Shown: positions 1 through 7,712, numbered from the stretch's first letter. The stretch is DNA of 21,128 nt from JBBRNH01 sp038247465 (GCA_038247465.1 JBBRUV010000031.1:1-21128), one strand, 5' to 3'. Numbers and translations: made by a program. Notes: a model not told the origin generated them from the sequence alone.

Positions 1-38
1 GGCCCGGCCATTCGCGGCCCGGCCATTCGTGGCCCGGC
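1..38. repeat. 15-bp in-frame tandem repeat inside the cysteine desulfurase
   Basis: The unit GGCCCGGCCATTCGC occupies 1-15 and recurs at 16-30 with one change in its last base, followed by an 8-bp partial unit at 31-38. Read on the minus strand it encodes repeated Ala-Gly-Pro-Arg-Met. The length is a multiple of three, so the frame stays open. The array reaches the window edge, so the copy number is unknown. Confidence 0.9.
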
Positions 39-296
39 TTCAAAAACGCCTTTTAGAGCCAGATTAATAGATTCGGTAGCTCCGCTTGTGAACACGATTT
101 GGTTGACATCGGCATTCAACAACCGGGCGAGTTGCTGGCGGGCTTCGTCAACGGCGTCCTCGGCCTTCGCCCCGAAAACGTGAGTACGTGACGCGGCATT
201 GCCAAAATGCGCCCCGAAGTAGGGCAGCATCGCATCCAGCACTGCCGGGTCAATGGGCGTGGTGGCGTTGTAGTCGAAATAAGCCGGGTAATTCAT
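1..296 (-). CDS. Cysteine desulfurase (NifS/IscS family), 5' part only
   Basis: The reverse strand reads from ATG at 296 off the window edge, giving 98 N-terminal residues. The start resembles PLP-dependent class V aminotransferases of the NifS/IscS type: FDYNATTPIDP near residue 7, then FGNAASRTHVFG, then the TSGATESINLALKG block that precedes the cofactor region in this family. These enzymes take sulfur from cysteine for Fe-S clusters, tRNA thiolation or molybdenum cofactor sulfuration. The PLP lysine and active cysteine lie outside the window. Directly after ALKGVFE the protein runs into an AGPRM repeat encoded by 15-bp tandem repeats, which is not typical of the family at this position. 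The start lies 2 bp beyond the stop of an XdhC stub on the same strand, so the two may share a transcript. The sulfurtransferase role is well supported; which pathway it serves is open. Confidence 0.85.
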   Translation of the reverse strand, partial: MNYPAYFDYNATTPIDPAVLDAMLPYFGAHFGNAASRTHVFGAKAEDAVDEARQQLARLLNADVNQIVFTSGATESINLALKGVFEAGPRMAGPRMAG

Positions 297-298
297 AG

Positions 299-445
299 TT
301 AATTACCGTTGTCCATGATAAGCATTCGTACACCCGTCCGTCGGCACGACGCCCCTTCGACCCGGACGACGGTGGCTAAAGCGGCCTTAGTTGTCGCTGG
401 GTCAAGTGATTTATGGGCGTTGCGAATAGAATAGACTTCTTTCAT
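299..445 (-). pseudogene. XdhC/CoxI-family N-terminal stub (48 codons)
   Basis: The reverse strand reads ATG at 445 to TAA at 299. Its middle, LATVVRVEGASCRRTGVRMLI, matches the start of XdhC/CoxI proteins, whose usual form is close to ATVVR.EGSSYRRPGARMLI; these proteins insert the sulfurated molybdenum cofactor into xanthine dehydrogenase-type enzymes and are normally several hundred residues long. Here the frame stops right after the first motif (MDNGN) and the cysteine desulfurase begins 2 bp later, so the rest of the domain and the NAD-binding half are missing. The Cys and Val where Tyr and Ala are usual fit relaxed selection. The best reading is a 3'-deleted remnant whose start region still leads into the desulfurase gene. 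A functional short peptide is possible but less likely. Confidence 0.7.
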
Positions 446-546
446 AGTTTACAAAAATGATGGTAAAAATACCACGCATCTTATTTCCAATACAAAATTG
501 GCGGGTGGTAAATTCAGCCTGCAAAATTTTTTTTACCCCGCACGCC

Positions 547-576
547 TTGACAAATTCTCGTTTTGTCGTACTTTTG
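547..576 (+). promoter_or_regulatory. Bacteroidota-type promoter for tRNA-Ser
   Basis: TTG at 547-549 is followed after 19 bp by TACTTTTG at 569-576, a full match to the Bacteroidota -33/-7 consensus (TTG-N19-TAnnTTTG). Transcription would begin about 7 bp further on, roughly 10 bp before the tRNA 5' end. Confidence 0.8.
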
Positions 577-593
577 CATCCACATTTACATAC

Positions 594-678
594 AGAGAGG
601 TGGCAGAGTGGTCGATTGCGACGGTCTTGAAAACCGTTGACTGTTACAGGTCCGGGGGTTCGAATCCCTCCCTCTCTG
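594..678 (+). tRNA. tRNA-Ser (anticodon TGA)
   Basis: The cloverleaf can be folded by eye. The acceptor stem AGAGAGG (594-600) pairs fully with CCTCTCT (671-677), with G678 as discriminator. The D stem is 603-605/617-619. The anticodon stem ACGGT/ACCGT (621-625/633-637) encloses CTTGAAA with anticodon TGA at 628-630. The T arm is GGGGG-TTCGAAT-CCCTC (654-670) with one G-T pair. The long variable arm (638-653) is the class II hallmark expected of tRNA-Ser. The CCA end is not encoded. It has its own promoter upstream and a terminator 12 bp downstream, so it looks monocistronic. Confidence 0.97.
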
Positions 679-690
679 CAAATTAGTTGA

Positions 691-732
691 AAAATCCCCG
701 TTTACAGGCTGTGAACGGGGATTTTCGTTTTT
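691..732 (+). terminator. Rho-independent terminator after tRNA-Ser
   Basis: A 12-bp perfect stem (AAAATCCCCGTT at 691-702 with AACGGGGATTTT at 714-725), an 11-nt loop and a following T run (728-733) make a strong intrinsic terminator just after the tRNA. Confidence 0.9.
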
Positions 733-762
733 TCGTAAAACATTGCGACAACACCTCCTTTT

Positions 763-791
763 TTGACTGTGACGATATTATAATATCTTTG
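763..791 (+). promoter_or_regulatory. Bacteroidota-type promoter for the fatty-acid-hydroxylase gene
   Basis: TTG at 763-765 and TATCTTTG at 784-791 are separated by 18 bp and match the TTG-N19-TAnnTTTG pattern apart from one base of spacing. The predicted start of transcription near 798 leaves a leader of about 17 nt before ATG 815. Confidence 0.7.
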
Positions 792-814
792 AGCGAAAAA
801 ATAGACTGATTCTC

Positions 815-1681
815 ATGGAACCTACCATTGCCTATTTCTCCGCTATGCCGTCGGCCCACCGTGCGTTGTTGCTGGCGGGCGGTATTTTATTTTTCTACCT
901 CATCGAAGGAGCCGTGCCGTTGGTTCGGTTCAAAACCACATCACCAGGCTACAACCGGGGTCGGCATTTCAGCCTGAATTTGTTTTTTACTCTGACCACT
1001 ATTTTAGTCAATTTTCTACTGGCGTTTGTGCTGGTCAAAACCAGCGACTGGGCTGTTGTCAACAACATCGGGCTGCTGCCCTGGCTGGCAGCGGTGCCGG
1101 TACCACTCTGGGCGCAGGCCATCATTGGGTTGTTGCTGCTCGACCTGATAGGCGCGTGGCTTGTGCATTATACCGAACATCAGGTGTGGTGGCTGTGGCA
1201 GTTTCACCTGATTCATCATGCCGATACGTACGTGGATACCTCAACGGCCAACCGCCACCACCCCGGCGAAAGCGTGGTGCGGCTGCTGTTTACCACGTTG
1301 GCCGTGCTACTGACGGGCGCACCAATGTGGCTTGTGTTTGTCTATCAATCTCTGTCGGCGTTGCTCTCGCAGTTTAACCACGCCAATATCGAACTGCCGC
1401 GTTGGGCCGACCGGCTGCTGGGTTTGGTGATTGTTACACCCAATATGCACCACGTGCATCACCATTATGTGCTGCCGCTCTCCAACACCAACTATGGCAA
1501 TATTTTCCCGTATTGGGATCGGCTCTTGGGCACCTACGCCGAGGTTGCGGGCAAGGAGTTGGTTTATGGCGTTGATACCCACCCCGATCCCCGCGAACAC
1601 GACCACGTGGGCGGACTGTTAACCGTGCCGTTTCAGCCGTATCGCAGGCCGGTCGGTAACACACCACCCGAAACGCCCTGA
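815..1681 (+). CDS. Sterol desaturase / fatty acid hydroxylase superfamily membrane protein
   Basis: The 288-aa protein has hydrophobic segments around residues 16-32, 56-75, 85-113 and 156-182 and the spaced histidine boxes of membrane di-iron oxygenases: H118-x3-H122, H131-x2-HH135, the NRHHPGE box at 147-152, and HHVHHH at 212-217. Members use O2 and a di-iron site to hydroxylate or desaturate lipid chains, sterols or carotenoids. The histidine set looks complete, so the enzyme is probably active, but the substrate cannot be read from the sequence. It has its own promoter (763-791). The next gene starts 37 bp after its stop, so read-through is possible, although no functional link is evident. 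Length is normal for bacterial members. Confidence 0.88.
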   Translation: MEPTIAYFSAMPSAHRALLLAGGILFFYLIEGAVPLVRFKTTSPGYNRGRHFSLNLFFTLTTILVNFLLAFVLVKTSDWAVVNNIGLLPWLAAVPVPLWAQAIIGLLLLDLIGAWLVHYTEHQVWWLWQFHLIHHADTYVDTSTANRHHPGESVVRLLFTTLAVLLTGAPMWLVFVYQSLSALLSQFNHANIELPRWADRLLGLVIVTPNMHHVHHHYVLPLSNTNYGNIFPYWDRLLGTYAEVAGKELVYGVDTHPDPREHDHVGGLLTVPFQPYRRPVGNTPPETP

Positions 1682-1717
1682 TTCAGGCGTATTTTTGCCC
1701 GATAAATCAAGGTCGTT

Positions 1718-2734
1718 TTGTTGCAGGGAATTCGTCTTACCAAGTCATATAACAGCCGCCCGGTGGTGGCCGATGTGTCGCTGACGCTCGAACCGGGCCG
1801 GATCATGGCCCTCGTCGGGGCCAGCGGATCAGGAAAAAGCACGTTGCTCAGTCTGCTGGCGGGCCAGACCGATGCCGACTCCGGCGCAGTCTGGCTCGAT
1901 GGTCAGCGTATGCCGGGGCCGGGCGAGGTGCTGGTAGCGGGTCATCCGCACATCAAACTCGTGCATCAGCAATACCAGTTACAGCCCAACGTGTCAGTAT
2001 CGGCCAACATCGCCTACGCGTTGCGGTTTTACGAAAAAACGTACCGTGATTTTCGGGTGGATGAACTGCTGGCCCTGTGCCGTTTAGAAACGGTTCGGCA
2101 GCAGAGCCCGAAGCAGATTTCGGGCGGGGAGGCCCAGCGAACGGCCATTGCCCGCGCCATTGCCGAAAAACCGGAGCCGGGCCGCACCACCGTGCTGCTC
2201 CTCGATGAGCCGTTTAGCCACCTCGACCTGCCCAACCGCGCTGTCATGGCCGATTTACTGCTCGATTTAGTACGGCAGGATAGGGTAGCCTGTTTGTTTG
2301 TAACCCACGATGCCACCGATGCGCTGGCCTTGGCCGATACACTGGGCATTCTGCGGGCCGGGCAACTCATCCAAACCGGAACCCCGGCGGAGGTCTATCT
2401 AAAACCTGCTACGGCCTACGCTGCCGCGCTGACCGGCCCGGTAAACCTCATAAAAGCCCGGTTTCTGCCCGTGCTGGAGCTGTCGTCGGGTGTTCATCCC
2501 GACGCACTGGCCTTCTGGCGACCCGAACAACTGCGGCTGGCCGAACCCCACGGTGCGGCTATTCGCGGTACGGTGCGGGCGGTTGGGTTTCGGGGGCATT
2601 ACACTGATGTTGAGGTGTTTATCAGCCGATACGTTACGTTGCGGCTGTTGACCTTGCCCGATGCCGCTCCGATTGTGGGTGAAGCCGTCGGTGTAGTCCT
2701 GCCCGATATTGAGATTCGATGGGTAGGGGCGTAA
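1718..2734 (+). CDS. ABC transporter ATP-binding protein with C-terminal TOBE-like domain
   Basis: This 338-aa ATPase has every ABC motif: Walker A GASGSGKST (34-42), Q-loop at VHQQ (82-85), signature ISGGEAQ (134-140, with E for the usual Q), Walker B TVLLLDEP (158-165), D-loop SHLD and switch histidine in FVTHD (194-198). Residues from about 265 onward resemble the regulatory TOBE region found in importer ATPases of the PotA/CysA/FbpC group, so it probably powers import of a small solute or metal. No permease or binding protein lies nearby, so it is an orphan in this window. The start is TTG at 1718 (TTG at 1721 is the alternative): an in-frame TAA lies at 1703-1705 and no ATG or GTG comes before the conserved IRLTKSY. 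TATTTTTG at 1690-1697 could be a -7 element but has no matching -33. Confidence 0.85.
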   Translation: MLQGIRLTKSYNSRPVVADVSLTLEPGRIMALVGASGSGKSTLLSLLAGQTDADSGAVWLDGQRMPGPGEVLVAGHPHIKLVHQQYQLQPNVSVSANIAYALRFYEKTYRDFRVDELLALCRLETVRQQSPKQISGGEAQRTAIARAIAEKPEPGRTTVLLLDEPFSHLDLPNRAVMADLLLDLVRQDRVACLFVTHDATDALALADTLGILRAGQLIQTGTPAEVYLKPATAYAAALTGPVNLIKARFLPVLELSSGVHPDALAFWRPEQLRLAEPHGAAIRGTVRAVGFRGHYTDVEVFISRYVTLRLLTLPDAAPIVGEAVGVVLPDIEIRWVGA

Positions 2735-2735
2735 C

Positions 2736-2760
2736 TTGATCGTAAGATATAGTTATCTTG
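2736..2760. promoter_or_regulatory. Possible promoter/operator ahead of the amidohydrolase
   Basis: A perfect inverted repeat, AAGATA-TAGT-TATCTT (2744-2759), overlaps an imperfect -7-like TTATCTTG (2753-2760), with TTG at 2736-2738. The spacing is shorter than consensus. It may be an operator or chance symmetry. Confidence 0.25.
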
Positions 2761-2795
2761 CCCCAATCGTTAAGACAATCAACTCCAATTAACCA

Positions 2796-3947
2796 ATGAT
2801 CTCATCCCGTTTCCAGAAATTTGCGCTTGTCTTCACGGCATTCATCGTCGGTGTATTTATGGTGCAGACTGCGCTGGCGCAAATGCCGAAACCCGCCGAA
2901 ATGCCCCTTGGCTTTGAAGAATACGACCCCGTTTCGACGCTGAACGTACCCGAACACAAGCTCAAACGAGCCAAATTCCCGTTTATTGATGTCCACAATC
3001 ACCAATGGAACATGGGCAACGCTGACTTGCGGCAGTTGGTGGCCCAAATGGACAGTCTGAACATGGGCCTGATGATTAACCTGAGCGGGCGCGGGCGCGG
3101 CACGGTGGCCGAAGAAACCGAGTTCTTCACCAAATCACAGGCTAATATCCAGAAAACCGCCCCGAAACGGCTCGCGCTGTTCACCAACATCAACTTCGAC
3201 GATATCGGTAAGCCCGGCTGGACCGACGATGCCGTGAAAATCCTGGAAGCCGACGTGAAAGCGGGCGCACGCGGCCTGAAAATTTATAAGTCGCTGGGGT
3301 TCAACGTCAAAGACGAAAGCGGGCAGCGCGTCCGGGTTGATGACCCCCGGCTCGATGCTATCTGGGAACGCTGCGCAGATCTGAAAATCCCGGTACTGAT
3401 TCACACCGCCGACCCAAAATCGTTCTGGGATCCGATGGACAGATACAACGAACGCTGGCTCGAACTCAAACTTCACGCGGGCCGCAAACGGGATGCGACG
3501 AACCCCGTTCCCTGGGGAAAACTCCTCGCCGAGCAGCATTCGGTATTCAAAAAACACCCTAAAACCACGTTCATCAATGCCCATTTCGGCTGGTATGCCA
3601 ACGATTTGCAGAAACTTGACAGCCTGATGACCGCCCTGCCCAATACGCTGGTTGAGATTGGAGCCGTGATTGCCGAACTGGGCCGGCAGCCGCGAGCCGC
3701 CCGGACGTTCTTCGAGAAATACCAGGATCGGATTTTATTCGGCAAAGATTCGTGGGTTCCCGCCGAATACACCACGTATTTTCGGGTGCTGGAAACGGAC
3801 GACGAATACTTCCCGTACCACAAAAAATACCACGCGTTCTGGCGGATGTACGGCCTGGGATTGCCCGACGACATTCTGAAAAAGGTGTATTACAAAAACG
3901 CCCTGAGGATTATTCCGGGCTTAGACGCGGGACAGTTTCCGCAGTAA
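2796..3947 (+). CDS. Secreted amidohydrolase-family (metal-dependent TIM-barrel) hydrolase
   Basis: The 383-aa protein opens with a signal peptide (hydrophobic core at about 9-24, AxA-type cleavage site TALA before Q29), so it should act in the periplasm. The mature part follows the amidohydrolase_2 pattern: D65-V-H67-N-H69 (first metal-binding strand), GLKIYKSLG near 160-168, LIHTADP with H203, INAHFGW with H263, and ILFGKDSW with D318, which would complete the metal and catalytic set. Such enzymes hydrolyse or decarboxylate small cyclic or carboxylated compounds; the substrate is unknown. It starts 61 bp after the ABC ATPase gene and is followed by a hairpin at 3967-4001. Domain assignment is firm, exact reaction is not. 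Confidence 0.87.
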   Translation: MISSRFQKFALVFTAFIVGVFMVQTALAQMPKPAEMPLGFEEYDPVSTLNVPEHKLKRAKFPFIDVHNHQWNMGNADLRQLVAQMDSLNMGLMINLSGRGRGTVAEETEFFTKSQANIQKTAPKRLALFTNINFDDIGKPGWTDDAVKILEADVKAGARGLKIYKSLGFNVKDESGQRVRVDDPRLDAIWERCADLKIPVLIHTADPKSFWDPMDRYNERWLELKLHAGRKRDATNPVPWGKLLAEQHSVFKKHPKTTFINAHFGWYANDLQKLDSLMTALPNTLVEIGAVIAELGRQPRAARTFFEKYQDRILFGKDSWVPAEYTTYFRVLETDDEYFPYHKKYHAFWRMYGLGLPDDILKKVYYKNALRIIPGLDAGQFPQ

Positions 3948-3966
3948 ATTACCACGCTTTTGGGTC

Positions 3967-4001
3967 GGCGGGAGTCGGGCAATTCAGTTGCGATTCCCGC
4001 T
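3967..4001 (+). terminator. Hairpin downstream of the amidohydrolase gene
   Basis: A 9-bp stem (3968-3976 with 3992-4000, one G-T pair) continues through a two-base bulge into a 4-bp inner stem (3979-3982 with 3988-3991). It lies 20 bp after the amidohydrolase stop. No T run follows, so this may be an RNA-stabilising hairpin, not an intrinsic terminator. Confidence 0.35.
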
Positions 4002-4036
4002 GAAAACAGCAATCTTTGACAAAAACTTACCCGCTG

Positions 4037-4507
4037 ATGGAAGCCGCTCTCGAATTACCTGATTTTGACCTTGAGGAAGAGAAAATGTCCAGTTTATTAC
4101 ATGGCTTCCTGCAAAGCCGTATTTCCCGGCTGATAGATGTAGCCTATTCAAGCCAATATTCAGTCATAACTGAGTTAGACCTCAGCTTTGCGTCGGGCAA
4201 AACCCGGCCCGATTTGTGCATCTTCCCTAAAATAACGTTTGATTGGTTGGCCGACGAAATTGTGGTAACAGAAATACCCCTGACCACCATCGAAATCCTG
4301 TCACCAGCCCAAAACCTGACCGCCCTCATTGACCGGGTGTATGCCAAGCACTTTCCGGCGGGCGTAAAATCAGTCTGGATTGTGTCGCCCCCGCTAAAGC
4401 TCATCACCATTTTCTTGCCCGACCGTTCACGAATCAACTTTTCAACTGGTTTGCTGACCGACGCTGCCACGACGATCGAGCTTGACCTGTCGGCTGTTTT
4501 TGTCTGA
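4037..4507 (+). CDS. Uma2-family (DUF820, PD-(D/E)XK-like) protein
   Basis: The protein of 156 aa shows the Uma2 layout: an N-terminal acidic patch (DFDLEEEKMSSLLHG), then KTRPDLCIFPK, then TTIEILSPAQNLTALIDRVYAKHFPAGVKSVWIVSPP. The spaced Asp (in RPD) and Glu (in IEILSP) correspond to metal-binding acids of the PD-(D/E)XK nuclease fold. The family is very abundant in cyanobacteria and Bacteroidota and is often called a putative restriction endonuclease, yet its real function is mostly unknown. ATG 4037 was chosen over an in-frame TTG at 4016 because ATG is far more common; the TTG would add seven residues. No methyltransferase or toxin-antitoxin partner is adjacent. Confidence 0.75.
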   Translation: MEAALELPDFDLEEEKMSSLLHGFLQSRISRLIDVAYSSQYSVITELDLSFASGKTRPDLCIFPKITFDWLADEIVVTEIPLTTIEILSPAQNLTALIDRVYAKHFPAGVKSVWIVSPPLKLITIFLPDRSRINFSTGLLTDAATTIELDLSAVFV

Positions 4508-4710
4508 TATAGGTTATTTTTTCCTCCATGACCAGTACCCACGTGGTAGGCGTGTATTTATTTTCTGCTTCGTCAGGATTTGCTTTTTTCGCCCGTGCAG
4601 GGCTACTTTCAGCCAGTTTCCGGTAGCCCCATTATTTTGATATACGTGCGCAAAAATACAGGGCTCGCTGCCGGTTTTTATTAGTCGGTTTCCTGCCGGA
4701 AATTTGCCGG

Positions 4711-5817
4711 ATGCTCATCACCCGTATCACGCTCTACGGCTTTGACATTCCGCTCAAAGCCCCCGTCAGCATCTCGCTCGGCACCATTGACCACGCCCGG
4801 AATATCCTCCTCACCCTCGAAACCGATACCGGGCTGACGGGCTGGGGCGAAGGCTCTCCGTTCTGGATGATTGCCGGTGAAACCTCGGCATCGGGCCTGG
4901 CCGCAGCCCGCGATATGGCCCGGCTGCTGCTCGACCGGGGTAACGCCCTTGACATCGAAGGCGCGGTTCTGGCCCTGGCGCGCTACCTGCCCGGCCACCC
5001 CACCACCCGCTCGGCGTTCGATATGGCCCTGTATGACCTGGCCGCGCAAACCGCCCGAATGCCGCTCTACCAGTTTCTGGGCGGAGAAAAACGCCCCCTC
5101 GTTACTGACGAAACCATTTATCTCGACACGCCCGAACGCATGGCCGAACGCGCGGTACAGATTCGGAAACAAGCCCCGGAAGCCATTAAACTCAAACTGG
5201 GGCAAGAAGGCGGGTATGATATTGAGCGGGTGCGGGCCGTTCGGCAGGCCATCGGTAATCAGATGCCGATTCGGGTAGATGCCAATCAGGGCTGGGATGT
5301 GCCAACGGCCCAACGGGTGCTGCGGGCCATCGGCGACCTAAACGTGCAGTACTGCGAGCAACCCATCCGGCGCGATAACCTTGCCGGATTGCGGCACCTG
5401 CGGCAACAATCGCCCGTGCCAATTATGGCCGACGAAAGTCTGTTTGATGCGCCGGACGCGCTGCGTTTGGTGGGCCAGGAAGCCGTTGACTACTTTAACA
5501 TCAAACTCGCCAAAAGCGGTGGAATCTGGGAAGCCCTCAAGATCAACGCCATTGCCGAAGCCGCCAACATACCCTGCATGATTGGCAGTATGTCAGAAAG
5601 CCGGCTGGCACTGACGGCCAACGCCCACGTGGCTTCGGCCCGGCGAAATATCACCTTCTGCGACCTCGACGGCTGTTTTGAACACGCCCAGGACCCGGTG
5701 CTGGGCGGGGCTACCTACACCGGCTACCAGATTACGCTGCCCGACGCGCCCGGTATCGGGGCCACCATTGAGCCGGCGTTTCTGGCGGGTTGCGAATCTG
5801 TTATACTGATGCGATAA
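4711..5817 (+). CDS. Dipeptide epimerase (L-Ala-D/L-Glu epimerase type, enolase superfamily)
   Basis: The 368-aa protein has the enolase-superfamily capping domain (about 1-125) and a barrel with the muconate-lactonizing subgroup residues: K160-L-K162 on strand 2, metal ligands D190 (DANQGW), E216 (CEQP) and D241 (ADES), and K265/K268 (IKLAKSGG) on strand 6. The late motif CDLDGC (D318 and D320) is the Asp-x-Asp signature that binds the dipeptide amino group in L-Ala-D/L-Glu epimerases, which separates it from muconate or mandelate enzymes. It would epimerise dipeptides in the cytoplasm, commonly as part of murein-peptide recycling. No peptidase partner is beside it, and other dipeptides are possible substrates. 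The 203 bp upstream (4508-4710) holds no convincing promoter or RNA. Confidence 0.88.
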   Translation: MLITRITLYGFDIPLKAPVSISLGTIDHARNILLTLETDTGLTGWGEGSPFWMIAGETSASGLAAARDMARLLLDRGNALDIEGAVLALARYLPGHPTTRSAFDMALYDLAAQTARMPLYQFLGGEKRPLVTDETIYLDTPERMAERAVQIRKQAPEAIKLKLGQEGGYDIERVRAVRQAIGNQMPIRVDANQGWDVPTAQRVLRAIGDLNVQYCEQPIRRDNLAGLRHLRQQSPVPIMADESLFDAPDALRLVGQEAVDYFNIKLAKSGGIWEALKINAIAEAANIPCMIGSMSESRLALTANAHVASARRNITFCDLDGCFEHAQDPVLGGATYTGYQITLPDAPGIGATIEPAFLAGCESVILMR

Positions 5818-5926
5818 AACCTGACAGTATGATATGACATCATAAAACCATTCGCTAAACACTGACACAACGGTTTCAGAAAAAATCTGCACCTTTGGCC
5901 TTTTGGATAACACCCAACCCAATACC

Positions 5927-6655
5927 ATGAAAAACATCGTTTCGGGCCTGTTGCTGGCTTGCCTGCTGCCCCTGACCACACTTGCCCAGCAAGGAACCCT
6001 AACCTACAAGATGACCGGGGTTGGCCCCAAACCAACCAAAACTACGCTCTACTTTGCCGACGGTAACTTCAGAGCCGAGTCGGAGATTCCATTGCCCGAC
6101 AATCCCAAAAAGAAAATGAAACAGGTGGTGTTGTTTCGTAAAGACAAGCCCAACACCATAGTGGTGCTGAATGATGCCACCCAGACCTACACCGAAACCG
6201 CCACCAAACGAATGACTAACTCGCTGAAAACCAGCGTTAAAGTGGTAGGCCGGGAGAAAGTCAAAAAATACGACTGCACCCACTCGATTATGACCGTTAC
6301 CACCGGCGGCAAATCATTTCAGACCGATTACTGGACCACCCGCGAAATTGCCGGGTATGACCAGCTAACGGCGTTCTGGCGCAATAACACCGGCATGAAC
6401 GACGCGTATGAAACCCTGCGCGAAAACGGGGCCGACGGTATGACCGTGAAAATGACCACCAACCGGGGCGGCAAAGGCACCACAATGGAACTCGACGATT
6501 ACAGCAAGCGTAAGGTCTCGCCCAACCTGTTTGAGATTCCGGCAGGCTATAAAAAAGGAGCCAGTTTTGACCCCACTCAGTTGCAGAAAATGACCCCCGC
6601 CCAACGCAAAGAATTTGTAGAGGGCATGATGAAACAGCAAAAAGGTAAACCCTGA
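5927..6655 (+). CDS. DUF4412 domain-containing secreted protein
   Basis: This 242-aa protein has a clear signal peptide (MKNIVSGLLLACLLPLTTLA, residues 1-20, cleaved before QQG) and a beta-rich body with GTLTYKMTG, TTLYFADGNFRAESE and IPAGYKKG near the end, the pattern of DUF4412 proteins common in Bacteroidota. The function of the family is not known; it is predicted to be periplasmic or surface exposed. ATG 5927 was chosen because it begins the signal peptide; an in-frame TTG at 5903 would add an unlikely polar leader. The following FHA-like gene starts 19 bp after its stop, so it may be the first gene of that operon. CACCTTTG at 5890-5897 is a one-mismatch -7 element without a clear -33. 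Confidence 0.75.
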   Translation: MKNIVSGLLLACLLPLTTLAQQGTLTYKMTGVGPKPTKTTLYFADGNFRAESEIPLPDNPKKKMKQVVLFRKDKPNTIVVLNDATQTYTETATKRMTNSLKTSVKVVGREKVKKYDCTHSIMTVTTGGKSFQTDYWTTREIAGYDQLTAFWRNNTGMNDAYETLRENGADGMTVKMTTNRGGKGTTMELDDYSKRKVSPNLFEIPAGYKKGASFDPTQLQKMTPAQRKEFVEGMMKQQKGKP

Positions 6656-6674
6656 CCAAACTCAACGCGCACCG

Positions 6675-7709
6675 ATGCCGAAAAAACCCGGCAATCCTAT
6701 TTTTGGCAAATTGGGGCAGTGGCTCGTGCCAACGGGCGATAGTCACACGCCTACGCCAGCAACCAGCCCCGTTACCAACACCCGGCTCCTGACCGAACTG
6801 CTCGCCAATTTCGACGATTCGGTCAGCGGCGAATCAGTTGGCGGTAGCTTACTCTTCAATGCCCATTTCCTGATTCTGCTGCATCCCGACACCTACGAAG
6901 ACCGGCTAAACGCCTTTCCGGTGGTGGTGAGCGAGGTCGTGAGCGCGTTCAACAGCCGAATTTCGTCGTTACGGAGCCAGTATGGGCGGGTGTCGCCGGT
7001 GGCTTCGGGCTGGTTTTTTAAGTTCGGCGGTGGCACCGAATTTGGTGGTGAACCAATTTTACCGACCGATGTGCGCGTAATTGGCTCATTAACAAGATTG
7101 TTGCCCGTAAATACGCCCGCAGTTGGGCCAACCGTGGGCAACCTGAAAGCGACGCGCCGGGTGCAGCAAACCAATCGCTACGAGAAAGTGGATTTGAATC
7201 AGGAAGCGTTCCGGCAGATTGACTTCCGCGAGCCGGGCGCGTTTCTGATTAAATTCAGCCACGAAACAACCGCGAAATCAGCCGCACAACCTGGCCATAT
7301 CGCCCCGGCAGCGGCCCGGCCCGTCAGTTCGGGCGCAGCCAGTATGCCCCGACTAATAAACGCACCGCTGGCTCAGTTCAGCTATTACGTGGCCGAAACG
7401 CAGGAAGAAAATACCTACCAAATGCGCGACCGCGAAGTGGTGATTGCCCGGAAAAGTCCTGATAATCAGAATTTCCCGAATTACCTGCTCCTCGAATCGG
7501 GCTACGTCTCCAACCCCCACGCCCGGATTCGGTACGACGACGCAGCGAACTCGTTTCAGATAGCGTCGTTCAGTCGCAACGAAACCCGCGTCAACGAAGC
7601 ACTCATCCCGCGCAGCGAACCCGCCAGCCCCGTCTGGCATCCCCTTGCCGACGAGGCCCAGATTTTGCTCAACAGTATGGTCACGCTTCATTTTCACCGG
7701 AATCCTTAA
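6675..7709 (+). CDS. FHA-like domain protein with an FhaA-like N-terminal region
   Basis: In this 344-aa protein, residues 252-342 look like a forkhead-associated (phosphothreonine-binding) domain: EVVIARK (usual IGR replaced by IAR), VSNPHARIRY giving the S-x-x-H core at 279-282, SFSRNETRVN in the place of S.NGT.VN, and the final strand MVTLHF. Residues 38-118 form a separate alpha/beta region (ANFDDS...FLILLHPDTYEDR...SGWFFKF) whose pattern recalls the N-terminal domain of actinobacterial FhaA (DUF3662); that comparison is from memory and is inference. The middle (about 200-225) is Ala/Pro-rich linker. No membrane segment is seen. It opens the phosphatase/kinase cluster, with a 27-codon gene 3 bp downstream, and probably recruits phosphorylated cluster proteins. 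The loss of the first glycine could weaken phosphopeptide binding. Confidence 0.7.
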   Translation: MPKKPGNPIFGKLGQWLVPTGDSHTPTPATSPVTNTRLLTELLANFDDSVSGESVGGSLLFNAHFLILLHPDTYEDRLNAFPVVVSEVVSAFNSRISSLRSQYGRVSPVASGWFFKFGGGTEFGGEPILPTDVRVIGSLTRLLPVNTPAVGPTVGNLKATRRVQQTNRYEKVDLNQEAFRQIDFREPGAFLIKFSHETTAKSAAQPGHIAPAAARPVSSGAASMPRLINAPLAQFSYYVAETQEENTYQMRDREVVIARKSPDNQNFPNYLLLESGYVSNPHARIRYDDAANSFQIASFSRNETRVNEALIPRSEPASPVWHPLADEAQILLNSMVTLHFHRNP

Positions 7710-7712
7710 CTC

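Noticed and set aside
498..686. 62-codon frame covering the tRNA-Ser
   Set aside because: It runs straight through the tRNA and its promoter and has no family resemblance.
4681..5313. 210-codon minus-strand frame
   Set aside because: It is an antisense shadow of the dipeptide epimerase, whose catalytic motifs are all on the plus strand.
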